DNA of 64,000 nucleotides from Rhyacichthys aspro (GCA_036850595.1 CM072156.1:17370326-17434325); one strand, 5' to 3'. Positions 1-14,647 are shown, counted from the stretch's first letter. Notes: generated from the sequence alone by a model not told the origin. Numbers and translations are program-made.

Positions 1-3000
1 GAACCAAGCACCAAATAGAGCTTTTAGAATGAAATTTGAACTTTTTTTGAATTGCTACTTGAGTCTAGATATATAGCCTATATATTGCCTGTCTCTATCA
101 TCTGTTTAGGTCTACTGGTCAGTGCTATTGAATTGAGTAAACTGAAAATGATGGGAGAAGCAGTTTGAAGACAAGTAGTAATGGTGCATTGTAAGTGTAG
201 CATGTGTTACGCAGGTGTAAGATGGAAAGAACAAAATGGAAAAGCAGAACCAGAAAAAAAGACTTCCAGGTGCAAGAAGGGAAACCCATGCTGGTTACTT
301 GGAGCTAAATCACTGTCGGTCCAGGTGCTCCAGATTTTGGGGACTATTACATGCATGCAATGTGTGCAAGGTGCTATTTTATCATTTCTGCATGAGGTTT
401 GTGCAGCTCTGCTCCTGGGACCTGACTGAAAATGGAGAAAGTCAAGCGACAAACAGTAGAACCTCAACAGTGTCGGCCATAAGCAAGAGCAAGTGTTGTA
501 TCATTGCTTGTTTTGGGAGGTTTTGTGTCATTCTTAGGTATTAATGCTAGGATATTGATTGTTGGTGTTGTGGTCGATACATTTTTTCTCCTGCTGTATG
601 TGTCGGAGTGACTCGAGTTGGTCAGTGTGAAAAAGCAGTCAAGGACATAATTATTTTTCAATGTGGAAGACTTTCGGTGACATATGTAAACAGTCTGCTC
701 AGACATGACTGCATTAGCATATTGTCTCTTTTACTGGCAAATATATAAATAAATGTATTTTTGTGGTTAATATACAGAGGTTTAAGGAAGTCACATTGAC
801 AATCTTTGCAGCTTAAGCAGTGCGTGGGCCTTCATTACCACCACTAATGAAACACAATATACAGTAACTTTAGGTAAAAATAGACTTATAAGCAGGAAAA
901 CTATGTCAACATGTTAGATATATTTTGAGCTCATTTAACTTTCTGGATGTGTGCTCACTAAAAGACACAAATGCACTTAAAAACTCAAATATGACAACAA
1001 TATACTCTTACATCTTACATGTTTATCTGTTTGTGAGGGACAAAGTGGTAAACTGTGACACTTTCAACGTAGCTATTTTTTTAACTGAACAATGTGCAGT
1101 ATTCATTGAGTTCCAGTGCTTTTGTTGTATCATTAGGAAGTGCACCTTGGTCAAGTCAGTGGACCACAGTGAGTAATCCTCAGTCTTCGCCCTCAGCAAA
1201 ATAATCATTCTCCAAAAATAAAGTTAGGACAAAACCATCTGTTCAAAACACACTTTCTTCATTAGGCACCTGTCTACAATATATTTTCTCTGCCTTTGCA
1301 TACTCATTACAAAAGCATTACTGCATTTTAATTTGCTGCAATTAGGAACTTCCTCATAAATCACACAGTTCAGTTCTGAAATTAAATTGTGCCAGTGGGA
1401 GGTATCTGTCTTGTTTGCTGTTGTGTGTTGTGTAGTGATATTGTACACTGGCCACACATTTTCTCCCACTGCTTTTCAGACTATTTCCAGGAGACACCCA
1501 GAGCACGGTGACCATAAATAACCTGACAGAACATGTTTATTTCTGTACAAATACTCAGAAGAAGATATTTCTTATTGCTAGTGTTTCTGTCTGAAGTCGT
1601 CACACTTACAAAAGCAAAGCTGCCAAATACAGAGAAGTAAGTGGCTGTGTATGATTAGCTCTACCTCGCAATACCCTGCAATAGAAGCTGCAATGACTTG
1701 TAATACAAAATGGTTTGCAGGCAGACTTTCAAGAATTTAATTTTCTCATCATGTCTATTTGTCCTCGAATGAATTTAATTCTAAATTACACCAAAACACC
1801 TCAGCAGATTGTTTTAAGCATTGACTAACAGTAAGGAATCTAAGGACAAAAGCTGCAAAAGATGATCCAGTGCCTCCTGTAAAAACAGTTACATCCATAT
1901 TTTTACACATAGCGTCCAGAGACACTATTGCTACTCATGTTGAACTGCAACACAGTGGCCGGGGCTAATCAGGTAGAACAAGTGAATACCTGTGTATATC
2001 ACGCTGTTTGTGAATCACATTGTTCAAATAATTGAAATGACTGGCGATCCTTAATGAATGAATGTGTTGACCTTATGGCCATGCCACACACAGCAGTAAG
2101 AATAAAGAGCCTAATCCCTGTTCAGCTTAGCTTTTCCATCTGTGTAAATATATAACCAGGTATACTACACTGAGAGTCAATGTTGTGTTAATTATTATAT
2201 ACCTGTCTCATTATAGTTTCATGGTCAGTGTAGCATTTCATTACCGAGTGCACATTGGGACTGTAAAGCAGCCGCAGCATTATATAGAAACGGTATAATG
2301 TGTTTGCTGACTCAATTAGAGCAGAAGAAATACGATTCATGGGCGCACTAATGGTGCAAGTGCTAGTCCTGCTCAACTGGTTTTAGATCAGGCTTCAGAA
2401 CAAATTTAAGGGCTTTGTAATCAAATGCACTTAGTTTTGTTTCAGCCTCTGGATTTGGAAACGTCACCAACCAAGACCAAAGGTGATTTATTTACCAACA
2501 ATCTTATTACAGTCATTTGATTAAAATTTAGACAACCTCATCCTTTATGCATCCAACCGTTTATTATGCGGCAGTGATTTTGGACTTTTTGAATTGTGTA
2601 ACTGTTCCCTTATTTTATACATTTTCCTTCTTATTGATCATGCACTGGTCTTGACAGTTGTACGCTGACTTTGTCTCAGTCTGTCTTGTCATAGTTACAT
2701 GAAAATCAGTTTACTGTTGAAATATACAAACTAATTGGAGATTGTGTGACAATGCCTGCGCTACAAAATGAGCCATGTTTAGTGATCTGAATGAAGCGGT
2801 GTGTGATCGTCCGAGGGAAAGTCAGGCCAGACTTACACTGAATAGTCCTTTGAGGGACGGACACCTGCAATGTTCATCCTTCTGCTCCTGAGGTGATTAA
2901 CATGCACCTCCGTCCTCTCTGGCCTCTCCTGTCCCAGTCCCAGAGCCACCCGTCCTGGCAGAGCTCCCACCTCATCCATCCTGCACAGGCCATCATTCAT

Positions 3001-3910
3001 GTCTCTGCTCACTCTGGGCCAGCACAGAGCAATGTTAAGGTTGTAAGAAATGTTTTGGTTTGGTTATGCTCACACTCGCGACCAAAACTATATCCGTTTT
3101 CTCGGAACCATGTCGCAATTTCTGGTTATGCTTGTTTTTATTACAAGCTGCAGGTTTAATGTGTTTTCCTGCTGGCTAGCTTTAAATAAAGGATGCTTGA
3201 TATTGATAGCAGCTTGTTACTGTCTTGGTTTTGGGTTGCAGTAATGTGATATTACTTACATTTCTCTGCTCTTAAGACTCCATTAGGGATTTATCATCTT
3301 GAAACAATGCAATAAACAGGGCTGCTTGGCTTGTATTTTTCCAAAACATAAAGATTTTTCTAAAGGTTTTTACCCGCCTCAAGATTAGATTACATATAAT
3401 AAAAGCATTAACAATCCTCCCAATATTGCCACATTTGTTCAGCTGATACGAAATCTCTCTCCTTGGGCTGCTGAGGCTGTTGCCAGAGCGATGAATTATT
3501 TAAAAATGCATGCCTACAGAGTGGTAAACAGTGATTCGTCTTAATTCCCATCACAACTGCCTGATACCAGTGGGGCATCTGCAGACACGAGACATTTGTT
3601 TTATGAGTCAGATTCAGATACGCCTCACTTTACCTCAGTCTGATGTGGGGCTTTGTCCTGAAATGTCGGGGTCAGTACAAAGTTGATTCCCCGCCGCTGG
3701 GCATAGGATGACGCTTGTGTCAAAATTGGTTTTAAATCAGATTTTTAAGCTTCATCTCTCAGGACTGTTGTCGAGAACACAGGTTGTGTTTTTATAGAAC
3801 ACACAGCCTGCTTTACTGAAAGTATTTGGCAAAGTGAAGAGATGTGACAAAGAACTACACACCTGAACACCTGCCATAAGCTACATGTAAGTCCGTTCAC
3901 ACTAACTCAC

Positions 3911-4012
3911 CTTGTCCCACCCACATGACCCCCCCGCTAGCCCCAGACGTAGGTGTCTGTGCCACCAAGGATTAACTCCGCCCTCAACATTCTGGCCTGC
4001 CTTGATTATGTC
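3911..4012 (-). other. Weak candidate minus-strand exon
   Basis: A consensus donor (GACAAG|GTGAGT on the minus strand) closes a 102-nt segment preceded by a modest acceptor (GCAGCTCTTATCCCAG). The phase 0 frame is open for 34 codons, including GVNPWWHRHLRLGLAGG, which I do not recognise. The donor is excellent and the acceptor poor, so this is recorded as a candidate only. Confidence 0.14.
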
Positions 4013-6182
4013 CTGGGATAAGAGCTGCTTAATTATAATCACTGGGACTGTCCTGAGCAGTGTAAACAGAGGAGCACCATGCGGCAAAATATTAGAGCTG
4101 GCTACAACATCTCAAAAAAATCCATCTTTTGTTTTGCACTGCGACTAAATGTTCATTCCTTTTTGCATGCATCTAATTGATATATTTTTGCGCCTAAGAA
4201 ATGACTGCCTTATTACTTGGCAATAGTGTTTGGCTTTTCTAATTTAGTGTTTTGCACTGGAGCTTGAAAGTGAGAAATGAAGTCGCCACCTAATTTAATT
4301 GTTCTGAAATAAGTCATTAAACTGCAACTCTTTACAAAGAAAGGCACGGAGGTGTAGGTGTTTCTGCAGGGACCAGTAGGTAAAGATTGGCCTTACTGTG
4401 CCATTTGGCAAAGCCTGACACCGTTGTGGAAAGGTTGTGAGCCACATGGCGCTAATGCTGCCCTCTAATGAGCAGGCTTTGCCCTCTGTCAATCTGAGCT
4501 TTTCAGGCCCGGCTGCAAGATGGGCTTAGAAATGGGCTTATTTATGTTTAGCCCAGATTCAGGGGTCTCTCACAGTTTCTAAAAATACAACATACTTAAA
4601 ACTGTCTGGTCCTGGTTCTTACATGAAGGGATTGTCCATTGATTTATAATTTGAAAGTAAAAAGTTCAAGGAAAATAAATCTACTGTAATTTTGTGAGAA
4701 GATTTTAAACCTTTTGTACAATATAGTGACGTTGAATGGAGTCTTGCTGAGCACACTGGCCATCTGGCTGTGTCAAGTCTATACTCACATCTCAGGTGAA
4801 CAATCCTCGGTTCACTTCTTCACCACAGCCAATTACTGCCCTCTTGGATGCCCATCTTGTTTGCACTCTGTCCTGTTTTTTCTTGACAGTTATAAGTTAT
4901 TCAGGGAGTCATTTTAAGTCATATCTGGTTGATGGACTACGAAAGAGCCATCTAGGTTTTTCTGAAAATGGTTTCTACATGTATGCCTTTGTGCAAGCCA
5001 GTGTCAAAGGGTATTTATAAAAATGTCTAGGCTACTGGAGGTTTAGATCTAAAAGATACCAAGTAAGTTTTGAAGGCAAGGCATTGACCTTACAGCATAG
5101 ACTGCTTTAATCACAGTAATGTATTATATGTGAAAGGAACTTTTGGGAATGCAGACGATGGCTTTTTGTGGAAAAAAATCAACTGTGATCTGCGATGACC
5201 ATTTCAACAAATCATGAATTTCCTCCCTTTTACTTGAGTGTACTGCATGTGCAAAGAAGGCTTACATTTTTGTGGCCTTATCTATTTCTGTGGCCCTGGT
5301 GACAGAAATGTGACAGCTAATTTATGTGGAGGTCATGTGAGATGGCCTCATGAAGAGCCTGTCAAATAAAGACAGGAAAATGTTTTTCTGCGCTGCTTAA
5401 GAGCTGGCAGCAAATATAAAGGGACGCTGTCAGAACATGAATGTGGCGGACGAGATGCCAGAGGATTCATCAATGCCGGCCTTTATGTGTGGGAGGTTTT
5501 GATGTGCTGCTGGTCTTCAGTGAGGGGTGAAAGCCAGGAGCTTTGCCCAGCTGGGACTGAGAGATGGGACATGCAAGCTGTCTATCCTGCCTCCTACAGT
5601 GGGACGCTTTACTAAAAAAAAAAAAGTAAAAGGATCAGAGGTTGAGTTCAGCTTGTGACAGTTTAATTGGCAACCTTTTTTAAGTGGCTTTTTGGGAATG
5701 GCTCATTAATAAAAAATCTTTTCCCTTTTCCTGACCCTGACTAAGTGTAGATTTCCCAGATGCAAAGGACGACGGAGGATCTCTGCAAATGAGCCCTTTT
5801 CTATAGTGTTTTAGCTTTGCTGAAATATATTTGGCAAGAGATTTGTGGGTGTGCAGTGCTGCGGTGTGTACAGTAGAAACATCTTTCAGCTTGAACCATA
5901 TCTACTTCACACAAAGGAGTGTTGAACAAAAAATCCCTCAATTAATCAAATTGTGAAGCCAATAATTCTACCAATGCAAAAAGTTTGGCTCAGCATTTTT
6001 GTGCCCTACTTTGACAAGAGAGTGAATAATTTCTGCCATGCCTTGGTTGTTGCCATGGTATCCATGTTAAGTTGTCATCATCATATTTGCAGGAAACTCA
6101 GTAATCCTCTTATTTTGCTGCTTCACTGTTTGCTAACTACATTTGAGGCAGGCCTGGGTCAAACTCCTGCTGTGTTAGGCTC

Positions 6183-6218
6183 TGTGTGTAGAAATTAGGC
6201 TGTGTGTAGAAATTAGGC
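6183..6218 (+). repeat. 18-bp perfect tandem duplication
   Basis: TGTGTGTAGAAATTAGGC occurs twice without a mismatch, at 6183-6200 and 6201-6218. Confidence 0.95.
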
Positions 6219-9200
6219 TTGGATCACCTTTAGTGAGTTATTGAGGCTGTCCTGAGGCATCATGGGAGCCAACAGGCAGCACAGCAGCATGAAACGGTGT
6301 AGATCGATCTACACAACCAAATGTGCATGCCTTATGTGAATGTGTGGAAGTCACAGCCTCCGCAAGTGAGCTGCAGGTCTGCACTTCCACTCTTGCTGAA
6401 TTCTTTGATAAAGCTTCAAGCCAACGGGTGGGTGCTGCTGGATGGGTGGTGGGTGCTCACTCTGCCGCTTGAAGCCAGTTACAAATCCACTGGGAGGCCT
6501 CCACTGCTGAAGGTCCATGGGGAAGAATGGAGAGAAACAGAAGAGTTATAGAGAAGTCCTGGCAGCGCTGGAGCTGGGGTTGATTGAATCATTGAGGGCG
6601 TTTGATTGGGACACAGGTTGTGTGTTGGAGCGGTGCAGGGGTGGCTGAACTGGCTGCAGGAAAGAAAGCTTTAATAATAATGATGAGAAAGACCAGGAGA
6701 GACCTCAGCCTTCTTTTAATTGAGCCTCTAACCTTGAGCTAATGCTGTGATCTCTTTGCTCCAGAGTGATGTGAGTGATGCAGAGCTAGTGTGCATAATA
6801 CTACTTTCTTTAATAAGATATCTTAATAGGCAGACCTGTTATTGTGCAGAACAGACCTGTATTCAGTCCTTTGGTTTTATCACTTATGAATTATTAAAGC
6901 CTGACTGAGAAGGAATAGTTTGGGATTCCATTTTCATTTCATTAAATCTCACTCATAGAAAAGACTTTCTGAGGACCTGTGTGACACAATAGGATTTAGA
7001 CTGTATTGTCACTATTATTGTTATAGATGCTTTGCACTCATTTACAAGAACTACAATGAATGATCATTTTGGCATATTGTCTTTCATTACATCTACATTA
7101 TTACACAAATGCTAATTGAATTTTCGAGATCAATGACAAATAAAAAGTTACCAACAATGCCTGACTGCCAGTGGCTTGGCTTTACTTATAATTACAATTT
7201 ACTCTATATTATTTTTACTGTCAAAATCACAATAAAAAAAAAAAATTCAAAATGCATTGAGGATCACTTGACAGAGGACCCAACAGTGACTTTGCAGTGA
7301 AGAGAGATTTTATGGGTAATTTGGCCATTAATTGAATGGGCTATCATGTAATAGAAAGGAATTGTTTGGTAAATGTGTGAGTGAGGTATATAATAAAATA
7401 CAGTATTTTATCTGTGGATAGTTGTATTAATTATCCTATTGTTGCCTCCAACTGCTTATTCCTGCTCTGCAGTAATGGGTTTGCAGACATAACAGCAGAG
7501 ATGGCACAGTCTGAAAAAAATCAATTTGGGCTGCCAGGAGTTTTAATAAACAGAACAATTTTGTTCTTGTGTGCAATTAAAGCCCAATGCCAAATTTGGA
7601 CAAGTTTTGTTATGAAATCACAATGTTTTTCTCATACAAACTTTATATCATTGGTTTCATAAAAATAACCAGTACATTGTAGCCTCTACTTCAACTTAGT
7701 AAACATTGCTGTTCATTGCAGTGATTCCAACCCATGGTTGCTTCATGAAAGACAGAAGAGAGCCTAAAGAAGCAGGGTGAAGGCAGTCTCTGCAGGATTG
7801 AGGTGCACTGAACCAAGAGGGATGATTGGGAGGACTGTAACTGATCTCTTGGTGTTGTTGGCTTGGCACAGGCCAGAGCCATCTCCCACAGGGTCCCCGC
7901 AGCCCAAAGCAGTTGGTTTGGTGAGAGATGCGATTTATTAGTGAATGTGCGCTGACATACTGTATGGCATACACCCAAAGTCCCCACGGCAGGGTGCATC
8001 ACATCACTGTGTGTCAGCAGCACTGCTCAGCGCTGGCTGAAACTGAATTCATTGGATTTAATGGACGGTGCATTTTACCTGCTGTCACTGATCTCTTTAT
8101 GTAGCACAATAAGACTCGTGTCTATAATCAGTAAATAAGATGTGATGAAAATGTGTTGCACCTCTGTCTTTATAGAAGCCATACACCCACCAAGTGTTTT
8201 GTGGTTTAACCTTAGCCTTCTTGCAGTATTCCATATGCTCAACAATGTATTTTCTTGATTACACCAATCATCTCCAAATAAGTGATGTGAAAAGGGTCCC
8301 CACTGCTGTAGATCCATTATGAAGCTCTTTAACATCCATTAGCTTGTAATTGTTGTAATTGATTGTATTGATTTTATGGACTGCAGCTGTACTCATTTGG
8401 CAAAATACCAGCATGAAGCAGTAAAATCGACATTTTTAAAACTAGCAAGAGCAAGACAAATTGTTGGACAGATTTGTAGCTATAATTTTATTGAGACTTA
8501 ACTTAAGGTACAATAAAAATATTCAGGTTAATACTGTGATGTAGTATCCAAATTTAGTAGCTCCAATTTAATATAATAACCTCATCAACCTCATCAATGA
8601 AAAAATACAACATAGCACTACTACTGCAGCCTAAAAGGGTTGGCATCTTTTTTACTCAAAAACGCAACATTAGAGTAACCCAAATTAAATATTATCTAAG
8701 GCATGTTTTTTATATCTTGGGGGAAATTACTGCATCTCAAAAACTGAATCTTGTGGTAGCAATTTGAAGAAAGTTTTTGTTATTTTCTTAATTATTTTTG
8801 TTATTTTTTACATTTTGGGAAAGGAAATAGAGTGGAGATTTTAAGTTCACAGTGTTTGAACTTACAAGACCAGATATTTCTGTGAAATGAAAATGTGATT
8901 AAATACAGAAACATCCTTCATTTGGCCTTGGAGACTGCCTTTATTTAAACACTGCAGCCCCAAAGTATAACAATAAACAATGTTTGGTTATTAGTCATAT
9001 AAACGTACTCCGGTCCACTGTAAAGCCCCAGATGTTTTTCTACAGCTCTGTTTAATATGCAGCAAGAATCTGAAAATAATTAAACTCCTTGACAAGCAGT
9101 ATGACCCCAATTACCTCGCTCAGGCTGCAGCAGCAGGGCAGACAGGAGTGCAGCAGTGCAGTGTAAGGTTTGGACACCACAGAAGTCAGGATCTTTGCAC

Positions 9201-10058
9201 AATCACTGCTTGTTTTCCCTAATAAGGTTCAGCTGGAAGGTGTCACCTTATCTGCATTGTTTAAGTCAGTTCTATTGGCTTTATTTACATGATGTCATTA
9301 TATCTTTAAGCTGCGTAAGTGCACTTTCTGAAGTAATCTCTTTTATCGTCTAGTCTAATGTAATGTGTACACTAAAAATAAATAACCAACACTGCCTGCA
9401 ACAGAGGGATTTAGAAAATAAATTACAAGATAACATTGCAAATCATTGGCAGAACCATGGGCAACAGAGACATCCAAGTGTATTTTGACACCAATTCTAA
9501 ATGCCATGCCATCTTCTTGCGTGTCTCGGCTCCTTGTACATGCTCCCACTGGGTTTGCAATCTGCATTCAGCTGTTCAGGACAGGATATGAATATTCTGA
9601 GCAGTTCTTTTGCATAAGAAGCAATGGAAAGCAACCCCCTCAAATAAGATACATGTAAACGATGGCATTTAAAAGCGGTAGAGTCGATGTCACTCTTCCA
9701 CTGAGGCGCTGCATCAGTAATTCACATAGTTTTAGTGAAGTAACAACTGAGATGCTGTTATAGTCAAGGCCAGTGTGCCAGAGACATGATGGAACTGAGA
9801 CAGGAACTAAGAAAGAGTCACGACCAGTGTATGATACATTGAAAGACTTACAGAAGAACAGAAAATGCAATCAGCACCACCAAAGACAAACTCACAGGCC
9901 AGTTTGCTAGCGCTTAAAAAAAGGTCATCAGTAAAAACCTTGCTTAATCAACCATTTGTGGCTTCAGAAAAGATCAAATAAAAATGTATTTGATTCAAGA
10001 CCGAGACCTTTTTTCAAGATTAGGTTTTAAATGCTCCAACACTAAGCTGAGCCCTTAC

Positions 10059-10187
10059 CAAGTTCCATATTTGTGATGAAAATTCACTCTGTCGCCCTCC
10101 CCCTCCCCTCCTCCCTGTGTCCCATCCTAATCTGCTCTTAGAGGTCTCAGCCCGTGGCGTCTTAAACCCCTCTGCCCCCAACAGCTG
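10059..10187 (-). other. Weak candidate minus-strand exon
   Basis: On the minus strand the acceptor CTCTCTATACTTCCCTGTCG followed by TCAG precedes 129 nt and the donor TTG|GTAAGG. One frame only (phase 0, 43 codons) is open, and it includes a glycine/arginine-rich stretch from the C-rich plus strand. No family is recognised. The interval is richer in G and C than its neighbourhood, so a conserved non-coding element is an equally good explanation. Confidence 0.18.
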
Positions 10188-10632
10188 CTGACGACAGGGA
10201 AGTATAGAGAGATTAAATGGGACTTTGCAGCCCCCTGAAGAAATCCCACATGCCTCGCTGCCTCCAGCCCCTGCTAGTGTCTTTGATTCGCCGTTGAATC
10301 CCATCGGGAGTGAGAGGGTTCCTACACATGCCATCCTACATATAGACCACTGTAGACTCCATGGTGACTTTTGAGCTTATCAGTGTTGTTTCATCCATGT
10401 TAGATAAAAGGCTTGGCTGCTTTCAAACTTATAGTGCTGGAGGAGAACATGAGAGCTTTTTTCTTTGCCTTGATCTTGTCGCTTTTTTTATTCCTTTTGA
10501 CTACATTTCATCCTGATTATTATTGACCTATTACTAGGGTAGCGTGAGGTATCAAAAGTTACTTAAATGCTACTAAATGGAGCACCTTAAAACTCGTAGT
10601 GCTGCACTTTTTCACAATTACTATGGTTACTC

Positions 10633-10653
10633 TTTACGCTTTACGCTTTATGC
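10633..10653 (+). repeat. 7-bp tandem repeat, 3 copies
   Basis: TTTACGC, TTTACGC, TTTATGC. Confidence 0.9.
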
Positions 10654-11700
10654 TCCTGAATCCCTCGTGTGCAGCCCTGAATACCAGCGCAGGACAAGTA
10701 ATGGAATCAGAGGGATCTGCTAGCTAGAGATGGATCGGACGTGAGGACTGACCTCTGGGGAGAAACTGCCACGTCTTATTAGAGGTTGTTAGAAATGGTT
10801 CCTATGGTCCTTGCAGATGTATAGCAAAATACATGAGCATCAGTGTCCTGTGCTTCACCTTGTAAGACCACACCGGAGCTTGAGCTGTCGATCATTGTAT
10901 AATTCTGTATCTTTATCAGCCATGAAACATTTTACTAGGACGCTCACTCCTCCGGTACGTAGAAGGCGAGCAAAGCCTCACTGGCACATGATGGAAAATG
11001 AAGCAGTGCTGCTGTAACCGTGGTAACAATCAGAGGGAATTTGGAGAAAGGGTGATAGACCATTGTCAGAAGTCTGCTGAAACGGGTGCATTCTGTATCT
11101 AATGTGTTTGCAATAGGTCCAAGTACACACCCTTGTGTTGTAGCATGGTCAAGACATAGTTATCAGGGACCAAGTTCATCTTGTGTCAGGTACACCCTCT
11201 TAGGATATTGCGGTTAAACTAGACTTTAGAAAATCCATCACATGCCATAAGGCAGCCCAAAGAGGAATTTAAATGATTGATGGGGCCACTTTACCTACAG
11301 CTTTCCCTCTGAGTCCAAAATACATTACAAAAGATAAGGATGCTTCCTAAAACAAAATGATTTCCGAAGAAGTTATCCTATGTCAAACTCTTAACATGAA
11401 TTATATTAATGAGTGTGAAGACTATATACAGTATATTACCGACTGCCCCTTTTGATCATAAAATAATCTGCTGTAACTTTTCATTATACTCAGAACTACA
11501 TTTGTAAGACAGTTGTAACACTGAGTGCTAAAATACATTTGCTTTTACTAACAGCCACTAATCTTGTGTCCATCTGCTCCTAGCAAGGGATTAATTAAAT
11601 GATTCTGCCTGGCCTGTTACCTAGTTTTGTCATTTCTGAGGACACCTGAATGCCACAATGCTATGCTAGCGTTAGTAATGCACTATTTTCTGTTTTGCAG

Positions 11701-11766
11701 CATGTTTAGGTTGGACTTGAAAAGGGGAATTGCTGCAGAAAATGAGGGGATTATGATTTTTCAAAG
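11701..11766 (+). other. Candidate upstream exon with an open ATG frame
   Basis: The acceptor CTATTTTCTGTTTTGCAG ends at 11700, and the donor is CAAAG|GTAACA after 66 nt. An ATG at the second base opens a frame, MFRLDLKRGIAAENEGIMIF and one further residue, that runs to the donor. Joined to the exon at 26665, this frame stops after about 12 more codons, so it would be an upstream ORF rather than an N-terminus of the catenin. The peptide is not recognised. The acceptor is strong and the donor moderate. Confidence 0.3.
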
Positions 11767-14605
11767 GTAACATTTAGTATCATTGGCATTTCCAAGTGAG
11801 CCCTTATAGCAGTCACCAACAATGATCTTTCATATGAAGGCACATTATAGGTTTCACATTGTGCCATTGTGCTCTGTACTTTGATATCTCTGCACGGTAA
11901 TAAGTCTCCACTGTGCTCAGGAGCTATATTCCACCACGCGCACTGTAAAACTATTATTCCAGTCAGCACTAATGTGTATTTTTATATCTATAGATGCCAT
12001 ATAATGGGTTTCTTCCATTTTTTTTTTTTTCTCTGCTCTGTGATGTACAGTAAATTGTTCACTTCGGGCTTTCTAGCGTTTCAGTTACAAGCAAATCAGA
12101 GCTGATAAACAGAGGTTATGGCAAACATACAACAACTCTAAGGCCAATTCATCCTATTTATAAAACATCCTTCTGCTTTGCCTCTTTTACTTCTGTTCTT
12201 GCTGGTTTTATGAAGCGACCTTTAACCTGCCTTGCTACTATTAAGAGGAGCTGGAGGCATGAAAGGCTGGCAGGGATGCAAACAGTCGAGAGGATTTTGC
12301 TGGATTTAATCTTAGACTATCTAGGAAACATGGTCCATATTCAGATGACTTTTTTGCAAGCTCCTGTCGGGTACTAAGAAACTTATATGGTTGGAAATTA
12401 ACATAGTCCCTTGTCAGATAATGTGGCTCTTTAACTGGACTTTTTGGGCACAACAATGCTTTTGGGATGGCCGTGTTTTTGTCAGTGTGTAAGGAAGTGG
12501 AAAACAGATTGGCACTTCTGCTATACACTATAAAAGATTTATTTTGAGCACATAATTTCTTCTTTAAATAAATGAGAAAATGGTCAGACCAATGGGAAAG
12601 AAGAATCCTTCAGAGAGATGTTCTTTGAGGAGAGAAGAAACGCAATTTTACAGCAACGGAGCTCAATATTTACATCCACAGCATTAGAATGCGAGCATGC
12701 AATTCTAATTTGTCCTTATTTTGTTTTGCTTTACTCCTCGTCCAATAACCGTTTTCTGAACTGCCATATAGGGAAATGATGTTTTGATTATTTCTTAATT
12801 ATGAATACAACTGTATGTCTTCTGAAACGTCCTGTTTTTTTCCTTTTCTGTTGATACTGAATCCAGTAACAAGGCACCGTATGTGGCCAAGTAGCACGAT
12901 CAGCACTCATACCACATACCTCATATCACAGTTTATTTGTGTCAGTGTGAGTGAGGGAGGTGTTGGACTTTAATTGATTTTGAGAAATGAGAGCTAATTG
13001 TAACTGTGGCCTGCATTATAATCAAATCAACACGCAGTAGACTGTAGATGTAATGTAATATGTGTGACCTTTTTGCATCTAAAGCTGAACCGGTATCATT
13101 AGCGTTTTTTGTGAACCACGGGGAGGCTAATGCAAACTATCTGGAGGCCTTGTCTTTGTTTACAGTAATCAGAGAATTTATTTTATAAAGTATATGTGGA
13201 GGATTCTTAAGGATAGAAGAGACTTTGTATTCTTCTTGTGTCTGTATTGGTCAATGTCTTCATGTTTGACCCTCATAATCCTGAAGATATCGTCCAATCC
13301 CTTTCATGGCCGCCCTTTTCCCCTGACCCCAGTGGCCACTTGTTTAACATTTATTCCAACTACTCCCTTGTTTGCCAAGCAGCGATGTGGCCTGTCTGGA
13401 AATATTGAGGTCAGACTAAGCCACTCGCCAGCGGTTTCTAGGCCACGACACATATCAGAACTGCTGCAGAGTTGAAATCTAGTTCAGACAGCAGCTGAGG
13501 GTGGCATGAGCGATACATGACATGAGCTGAGTCGTCCAAATGTGCACGTCACCGTCTCCTTCCATCCCACGGACTTGTGACTAACACGAAGGCTAATCCG
13601 GGGTGGGGTCATTTTTGCTCTGTGCCTGTCAATTGGACCGGCGGGATGTGTGTAGTTAATGTGGATAAGTGGGTAAGCTGCGGCGAGGGATTGGTTGTGG
13701 GATTTGACAGCACCTACATGTGCTTCAAAATGAAAGCGAGCAGCTGCTGACCCCTCCTCAGATTCACATATGGAGCAGTTGAGCCATGCCTCTGCGTTGA
13801 CCTCTCTGACTGTTCATGAGTAAAGCTCTGTATGGAATCATATAGTACAAGTTAAATGGATATTTGTGTAGTAAGAAGGAGTCTGTGAGATACTTAAAAG
13901 TCGCTTATTTTTCTACAGTAGATAATTATCAGCACTCTCCCAGTTTGGAGAAGCAGACAGGAGCAATCACACAGGCTTTGTGTTATGTATGGCTGCTGAT
14001 GGTTTCGGTAAAAAGACACTTTTATAAATAACAAGGCTTCTTCCGACACATGACTGCTTTTAATTCTGTTCCTCATTTATAGAATACCAGACTTATTTTG
14101 TACAAACACTTCCATGCCGAAAATATCACATGCTGCATCACCAAATTATTCTTCTATTCTAGGACTATTCAAACACACTGGTAGAGAAAATCAGGATATG
14201 CATAAATAGAGATGCTGGATCACATGCATTGGTGTTAAATATTGCAATGACTATAATATCAGTTTTTAAATTGAACTTGGGTTTTTCGGCTGTGGGTTTA
14301 CTCCAGTTAAAAGTGCGAATGCCTCACACAGAGAACCACAACATTTATTGCAGTTAAAGCAGGCTTAGGTGAACTTTCATCATACTGTAGCAAGAAACAG
14401 AATCTTCCTCCCTATTTTCAGATAAGTTTTAAAGGACAGCGGCTCACAGGCTATCACCATCCGGATACCTTTACAAATCAATACACAATCATGACTTATT
14501 ATATTTTCTATCGTAGCGCCGCTTTGGAATAAAATGAGAATCCTTAATCTCTCCTCCGCTCAGGCTTTGGACATCATAATCTGATTCAGCAGGGGTGGTG
14601 GATGT

Positions 14606-14647
14606 TTTTCTTTTGTATTTTTTCTTTCTTTTTTTTTTTTTTTTTTT
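14606..14647. repeat. T-rich tract ending in 19 consecutive T
   Basis: A low-complexity tract. It is not followed by an AG acceptor close enough to suggest an exon. Confidence 0.95.

Larger units (their letters stand above)
1..11700. other. Upstream flank or 5' intron with no supported gene
   Basis: AT-rich sequence with only short chance frames. Besides the 18-bp and 7-bp tandem repeats and the weak minus-strand candidates at 3911 and 10059, I see poly-A and poly-T tracts and nothing else that can be named. Confidence 0.6.
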
